The notes under the pieces were generated by a model. It did not search any database and had not been told where the DNA came from. It saw only the letters and a program-made list of their open reading frames with translations. A stretch of DNA of 64,000 bases from contig CAJYMC010000007.1 in the NCBI GenBank assembly GCA_913775715.1, forward strand, positions 868,001-932,000. Direction: 5' to 3'. Positions 59,935-64,000 of this stretch are shown one piece after another. The translations under genes were made by a program, and so were the position numbers. Source of the stretch: an uncultured Exiguobacterium sp. (lineage in GTDB: Bacteria > Bacillota > Bacilli > Exiguobacteriales > Exiguobacteriaceae). The stretch's first letter is position 1; each line of letters opens with the position of its first letter.

Positions 59935-61749
59935 ATGACAGTTGGGTGGAGTGGTACGATTCAAGATTTTTTACAGATCGATCAACATCAATTTTTAAAG
60001 AGTTTACAGCATTCAATTCCAGATGCTTCAGATAGTCAATTACGCGCTTGGATCGATTCGTACCAATGCCTCGTTGACTTATTTCAAGAAGTACCTGAGT
60101 TGAATGCGCAACTTTTATTTGAGTACCAGCTATTTCGTGGTGGCGGTCGGCGACCTGATATTGTGCTACTGGTTAATGATCAAGTCCTTGTCATTGAATG
60201 TAAAAGTTATCATCAAATTTCGGATGGGGAATGCATCCAGACCTCACTTTACGTTCGCGACTTGGAACACTATCATTCAGCCATTCAACTGCAACCCGTA
60301 ACCGTCTCCGGTATATTATTTTTAACGAAGGACAGTCGTGATCATGTCCATTTTCATGAATCCTTTAATATTTTCATTGCAGCGAAATATGGCTTATTAA
60401 AAATCCTAAGGCGGTTAGCAGCTAAACAACAGTCACCTGTCTTAAGTATTCATGATATGTTACAAGGCTACTATTCTCCATCCCCTTCAATGCTCGAAGC
60501 AGCTAGTGCAATTATGAAAAACGAACCGTTACCCCGTGTTCGTGCATTAGATAGTAGTAATTTTGAAATAATTCATCACTCGCTTCAGCAGATTATTCAA
60601 CAAGCTAAGGATCATAACGAGCATCACCTTGTTCTCGTTACTGGGGAACCTGGTGCAGGGAAAACGTATTTAGGATTACGCTTAGCTCATGAGTATGAAT
60701 ATGCCGTATACCTTTCAGGAAACGGTCCGTTAGTTGATGTCTTGCAGCATTCCCTTCAAAACAGTACATTCGTTCAGCGGTTATATAACTACAAGATGGA
60801 CTACATCAAACACGGTCGTGTTCCGCATGAACATATTATAATCTTTGATGAAGCGCAACGTGCTTGGGATCAAAATCAAGTGAATACATCGTTTGAACGT
60901 TCTCCATATCCAGCACCGAATATGAGCGAACCGGATATCATTATGGAAATCGCAACAACAAATAAAAAGTGGAGTGTGACGATCGGATTGATCGGGGAAG
61001 GGCAAGAAATTTATAGAGGAGAAGAAGGCGGTATCGTATTATGGAATCACGCTTTAGAAAATAAGAATGTCATTGTTCATGGTAAGTTCGAAGCGACAAC
61101 TTTTAGACATGCACTGCACGTACGAACAACGGAGACATTACACCTCGATACGTCCCTGCGTACACATGCTGCGCAGACCTATAGTCAGTTTGTCATTCAA
61201 TTGATTCAAGGAGAGATAAAAGCGGCAGCTCGCCTTCTTGAAAACCTTGATTATTCTCGCTTCCATCTTCGGATTACACGTCATTTAGAAAAAGCAAAGT
61301 ATGTAGCGCGTCATCTCTATTCAGATGACTCTAAAACAGCCGGTGTCGTATGCGCAGGTGGAGCGGATCATCAAAAACAAACACCGGTCTTACCTAGAAA
61401 TGAGCGGTACGAACGACCTTCTAAAATCGCACAATATTTTACCGTTCCTACGTCTGACTACTACTGCAAAACATTACAGTATTCGATAACCGAGTTTCAA
61501 TCGCAAGGTCTTGAATTAGATTTTGCCATTTTAGAATGGGATAACGATTTTTATTTACAAAATGGGATATGGACTGGAAAGCATTTTCAACGATCTGTTA
61601 AAGATCCGCTTCAAATTAAGCGCAATGCTTATCGTGTCAATTTGACGAGAGGGCGAGATGGACTAATTATTTATATTCCTGAAAAACCTGAGTTAGAAGA
61701 AACATGGCATACACTTAAACACGTGTTACGTATTCAAGAACTGATATAG
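59935..61749 (+). CDS. PD-(D/E)XK nuclease fused to DUF2075-like P-loop helicase domain
   Basis: The product of 604 residues has an N-terminal nuclease-like domain: E63, then RRPDIVLLVN with D75, and VLVIECKSY with E88 and K90, the D-x(12)-E-x-K pattern. A helicase/ATPase domain follows: VTGEPGAGKTYLG near 240 (Walker A), IIIFDEAQRAWDQ near 303 (Walker B), and VNLTRGRDGLIIYIPEKP at the end. This layout matches DUF2075 proteins. Nuclease-helicase proteins of this kind are often antiviral (Nhi of staphylococci, as I recall). GGGGTGA is before the ATG; a GTG at 59926 lies inside that site. Confidence 0.88.
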   Translation: MTVGWSGTIQDFLQIDQHQFLKSLQHSIPDASDSQLRAWIDSYQCLVDLFQEVPELNAQLLFEYQLFRGGGRRPDIVLLVNDQVLVIECKSYHQISDGECIQTSLYVRDLEHYHSAIQLQPVTVSGILFLTKDSRDHVHFHESFNIFIAAKYGLLKILRRLAAKQQSPVLSIHDMLQGYYSPSPSMLEAASAIMKNEPLPRVRALDSSNFEIIHHSLQQIIQQAKDHNEHHLVLVTGEPGAGKTYLGLRLAHEYEYAVYLSGNGPLVDVLQHSLQNSTFVQRLYNYKMDYIKHGRVPHEHIIIFDEAQRAWDQNQVNTSFERSPYPAPNMSEPDIIMEIATTNKKWSVTIGLIGEGQEIYRGEEGGIVLWNHALENKNVIVHGKFEATTFRHALHVRTTETLHLDTSLRTHAAQTYSQFVIQLIQGEIKAAARLLENLDYSRFHLRITRHLEKAKYVARHLYSDDSKTAGVVCAGGADHQKQTPVLPRNERYERPSKIAQYFTVPTSDYYCKTLQYSITEFQSQGLELDFAILEWDNDFYLQNGIWTGKHFQRSVKDPLQIKRNAYRVNLTRGRDGLIIYIPEKPELEETWHTLKHVLRIQELI

Positions 61750-61751
61750 CA

Positions 61752-61800
61752 TTCATCAAAGAAGTCTACATCTGTACAAGATATAGACTTCTTTGATGAA
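61752..61800. terminator. Perfect 17-bp hairpin between convergent defence genes
   Basis: TTCATCAAAGAAGTCTA (61752-61768) is the exact reverse complement of 61784-61800, with a 15-base loop. It follows the nuclease-helicase stop directly and lies 60 bp before the stop of the convergent SRA-HNH gene. Confidence 0.85.
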
Positions 61801-61860
61801 CTTTAGAAGCCCATCAGGTTATTCGTTTCGTTTAAAATTATCTTAATAAATTCTTCTGAA

Positions 61861-62691
61861 TCAAAAAGGATTTTCCTTTGCATCAATTTTATCTATTAAT
61901 TCCTGATTATACGTACTACCATCTATTCCGCGATGAATGCGAGCATGACAGTTCGGACAAATTGCTGCGACATGTTCAGGATGATCCGGGCCACCATCCG
62001 ATAATTTATACATGTGATGTACTTCAAGTGATGATCCCGAACTCGCTTCAAATGGTTCAGGTTGTTCACATGCTTCGCATATTCCTGCTGCCCTCTTTCG
62101 CGCATATACTTTAATCGCTTCTGATCGTTTTCTGACCTTTATTTGTTTGACTTGAATCGACTCATCTCCTGTCGACGTATCTTGAAGAGCCAATGTTTTT
62201 AAATTTTCAAGCGAATCTTCAATTATTACACTACTCTCCAGATGATGTTCCGACTCGAGTTGATCCTGCTTCATAATCGTAGCTGATTCAAAAATAAATT
62301 GGATGATCTCCCGTGGATGCCCGTCTCGATCGAGCGCTTGTTTTAGTTCATAATCAATTAACGTTAGCTGATCATCAAATCGATATAAACCATTTTGTTC
62401 CCGATGAAAAAGTAAAACATCTTTTGAATGATTGACATGATCACGTATCGCTTTATTCCCCATTGTAAACGTTTGATCGCCAACTTGCCCTTCACCACTG
62501 TACATAAACAATGTCTTTTCTTCATTCCAACCGTCCGAATATCCATACTGTGTACCGCTTGCCCCGGAAAAGATAAAAATAATTGATTCTTTCGCTGAAG
62601 CACTAATGCCACGTTGTCGGTTTCCGCCAAACTGATCGTGTATTTCAGCACGTTTATAGTGCTTTCCTGGAGTAAATGAAATGGATAACAT
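61861..62691 (-). CDS. SRA-like domain fused to HNH endonuclease, type IV restriction-like
   Basis: The 276-residue product has an N-terminal SRA/YDG-like domain of the ScoMcrA type: IHDQFGGNRQRGISASAKES, IIFIFSGASGTQYGYSDGW, then MYSGEGQVGDQTFTMGNKAI and RDHVNHSKDVLLF. After a linker comes an HNH nuclease: AAGICEACEQPEPFE with CxxC, VHHMYKLSDGGPDHPEHVAA and CPNCHARIHRG, the H-N-H and second CxxC. Such fusions cut DNA carrying modified bases or phosphorothioates. AAGGGAG is upstream of the ATG. It is convergent with the nuclease-helicase gene. Confidence 0.9.
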   Translation of the reverse strand: MLSISFTPGKHYKRAEIHDQFGGNRQRGISASAKESIIFIFSGASGTQYGYSDGWNEEKTLFMYSGEGQVGDQTFTMGNKAIRDHVNHSKDVLLFHREQNGLYRFDDQLTLIDYELKQALDRDGHPREIIQFIFESATIMKQDQLESEHHLESSVIIEDSLENLKTLALQDTSTGDESIQVKQIKVRKRSEAIKVYARKRAAGICEACEQPEPFEASSGSSLEVHHMYKLSDGGPDHPEHVAAICPNCHARIHRGIDGSTYNQELIDKIDAKENPF

Positions 62692-62764
62692 AGACTGTCT
62701 CCCTTATTTTAAAAGTCTAAACATTTTAATCTTTATAATTCGATCTCATACAGATTAAATCTCA

Positions 62765-63493
62765 TCATCTGCCGATATGGACAGACGTAAAGACGAACTT
62801 ATCATAACGATGGCGTGAAAACGAATACTCGAATGGTTTTCCGTTACCAAGGAATACGACTTGTTCCACTTCGATGACGGGATCGGTCTCCTCGTTCCCG
62901 AGATATTCATGATCCCATTGATTCGGCTTGTCTGCCCGAATCATCTTATGCGAGCTCGTGATCGTGTAACCGAGTTCTTCTTGGATATACCGGTAAATCG
63001 AACTATCAAGAACTTCTCGCGTCACTCCGGTAATCAATGAAGACGGCATAAATGTATGTTCGATCACGTATGGTTCGTCGTCAACATATCGAACACGCCG
63101 TATCTCATAGACAGGATCGGTCTTCTCAATCATCAGATGGCGTGCGACCTCGGCTTCTGGAAAACGGACCTCGAACTGAAGCACTTCACTTCTGACGGCC
63201 CGCTCCCCGAGTAGCTTCGTCAACCCTTGTGACTCTTTGTTTAACACATTGATTCGTCCTTGGGAAAAGCTTGACGGTAAAATGAACGTCCCTTGTCCTC
63301 GTTGCCGATAGATAATCCCCTCAAGTACGAGGATTTCTAAAGCACGTTTCATTGTCATCCGGCTTACCTCAAACTCTTCTGCTAGTTGAATCTCGTCTGG
63401 CATCGCTTCTTCCACATTGTATCCGCCATGAAGAATCCGTTCTCGTAATTCATCTGCAATTTTTTCATACTTTGGTTTCTTTTTATTAGACAT
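62765..63493 (-). CDS. GntR/HutC-family regulator with UTRA domain
   Basis: The 242-residue repressor has an N-terminal GntR winged HTH (YEKIADELRERILHGGYNVE, and VSRMTMKRALEILVLEGIIY) and a UTRA ligand domain with YEIRRVRYVDDEPYVIEHTF. This class (TreR, BglR, YydK) senses phosphorylated sugars. Its 16-bp operator-like palindrome lies at 63506-63521. It is directly downstream of the GH1 gene on the same strand, so it probably controls beta-glucoside use. Confidence 0.9.
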   Translation of the reverse strand: MSNKKKPKYEKIADELRERILHGGYNVEEAMPDEIQLAEEFEVSRMTMKRALEILVLEGIIYRQRGQGTFILPSSFSQGRINVLNKESQGLTKLLGERAVRSEVLQFEVRFPEAEVARHLMIEKTDPVYEIRRVRYVDDEPYVIEHTFMPSSLITGVTREVLDSSIYRYIQEELGYTITSSHKMIRADKPNQWDHEYLGNEETDPVIEVEQVVFLGNGKPFEYSFSRHRYDKFVFTSVHIGR

Positions 63494-63505
63494 GACAACA
63501 CCCCA

Positions 63506-63521
63506 TGTATAGACATATACA
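63506..63521 (-). promoter_or_regulatory. GntR/TreR-like operator
   Basis: TGTATAGACATATACA has perfect arms TGTATA/TATACA around GACA. It lies 13 bp upstream of the regulator start, in a very AT-rich promoter stretch. Confidence 0.65.
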
Positions 63522-63575
63522 TATAATATAACAAAAAATAAGGATCAGGGCTAGATATACCCCGATCCTCTCTTC

Positions 63576-64000
63576 TTATCCTTCAAATCCATTTTCTTCG
63601 ATGAGATGCTTGAACCAGTAACCACTCTTTTTTACTGTACGCGTTTGATTCGTCAAATCGACACCTACGAAACCATATCGGTTCTTATAGGCATTACTCC
63701 ACGACCAATTGTCCATGAACGTCCAAAGGTGATACCCTTTGACGTTCGATCCTTCCTCTAGAGCTTGATGCACCCATTTCAGATGTTCCGCGATAAAATC
63801 AATCCGGTAATCATCCTGGATACTACCGTCCGCGTCTCGGTAGCGTTCTTCTCCTTCCACTCCCATCCCGTTTTCTGAAATGAAGCACTCGATGTTTCCA
63901 TAATTCTCACGTAAGTTCGTCAGAATGTCATATACACCCTTTTCGTAAATTTCCCAACCACGATGTCGATTCATTTTGCGTCCCGGCATCTCATAATAAT
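63576..64000 (-). CDS. GH1 6-phospho-beta-glucosidase-like enzyme, C-terminal part
   Basis: The frame is open to the window edge, so this is a C-terminal fragment of about 141 residues; an internal ATG at 63989 is not the start. The family-1 nucleophile motif appears as CFISENGMGVEGE (ITENG type), and WTFMDNWSWSNAYKNRYGFV is the aglycone-binding region near the end. The residues YWFKHLIEENGFEG close the protein. It hydrolyses phosphorylated beta-glucosides imported by a PTS in the family. The start lies outside. Confidence 0.88.
   Translation of the reverse strand, partial: YYEMPGRKMNRHRGWEIYEKGVYDILTNLRENYGNIECFISENGMGVEGEERYRDADGSIQDDYRIDFIAEHLKWVHQALEEGSNVKGYHLWTFMDNWSWSNAYKNRYGFVGVDLTNQTRTVKKSGYWFKHLIEENGFEG

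Noticed and set aside
49098-62691. Possible prophage or integrative element
   Set aside because: AT-rich and accessory in content, but no integrase, phage structural gene, tRNA or clear attachment repeat is present.
1-64000. CRISPR array, tRNA or rRNA genes, insertion sequences
   Set aside because: No regularly spaced repeats, cloverleaf-like segments, rRNA blocks or transposase genes were found on reading both strands.

Overview
The window looks like a chromosomal segment of Exiguobacterium (Firmicutes, Bacilli). The strongest pointer is the retinal protein at 38071-38817: it has the length and the exact residue numbering (H57, D85, K96, K225) that I know from the Exiguobacterium sibiricum rhodopsin ESR. 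Strong AAGGAGG-type ribosome binding sites, frequent GTG and TTG starts and Bacillus-like families (OhrR/Ohr, YdbS/YdbT, HemAT) agree with this. I see no rRNA, tRNA, CRISPR array, transposase or integrase.

Layout. 1-18 kb: housekeeping and stress genes in short operons. These include a PP2C-like phosphatase with an alpha/beta hydrolase, the ydbT-ydbS pair, divergent ohrR/ohr with a clear operator, a RelA/SpoT-domain protein, a guanylate-kinase-like/GDPD/M32-peptidase operon and a GAF-GGDEF protein. 18-25 kb: signalling and envelope genes (HemAT oxygen sensor, GGDEF-EAL protein, CBS/CNNM-type membrane protein). 25-34 kb: a TetR-MFS efflux pair, a frameshifted HAD phosphatase, PhzF-like and amine-oxidase-like genes, an HTH/membrane-protein module under a palindromic operator, a broken acetyltransferase, a YusW-like lipoprotein and a flavodoxin-like protein. 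34-37.5 kb: an arsenic-type operon, arsR-arsB-CoA disulfide reductase/rhodanese. 38 kb: the rhodopsin. 39-49 kb: acetyltransferases, two chemoreceptors, a C45-type amidase and a ROK regulator-MFS-VOC operon.

49-62.7 kb is an AT-rich accessory region. It starts with small membrane, DUF3885-like and immunity-like genes. It then contains a five-gene minus-strand operon (55121 to 52678) in which four genes are broken by frameshifts and stops and only one is intact. Next come an ankyrin protein, lipoproteins and a DUF2268-like metalloprotease. It ends in a convergent pair of probable defence genes: a PD-(D/E)XK nuclease fused to a DUF2075-type P-loop helicase (59935-61749), and an SRA-like domain fused to an HNH nuclease (61861-62691, type IV restriction-like), separated by a perfect 17-bp hairpin. 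Two paralogous about 80-residue membrane proteins (49098 and 58065) sit toward either end of this region.

The right edge returns to metabolism with a GntR/UTRA regulator next to the C-terminal part of a GH1 6-phospho-beta-glucosidase-like enzyme. The best candidates for something new are the nuclease-helicase/SRA-HNH pair and the decayed operon beside it. Family names come from motifs read by eye; no database search was run.
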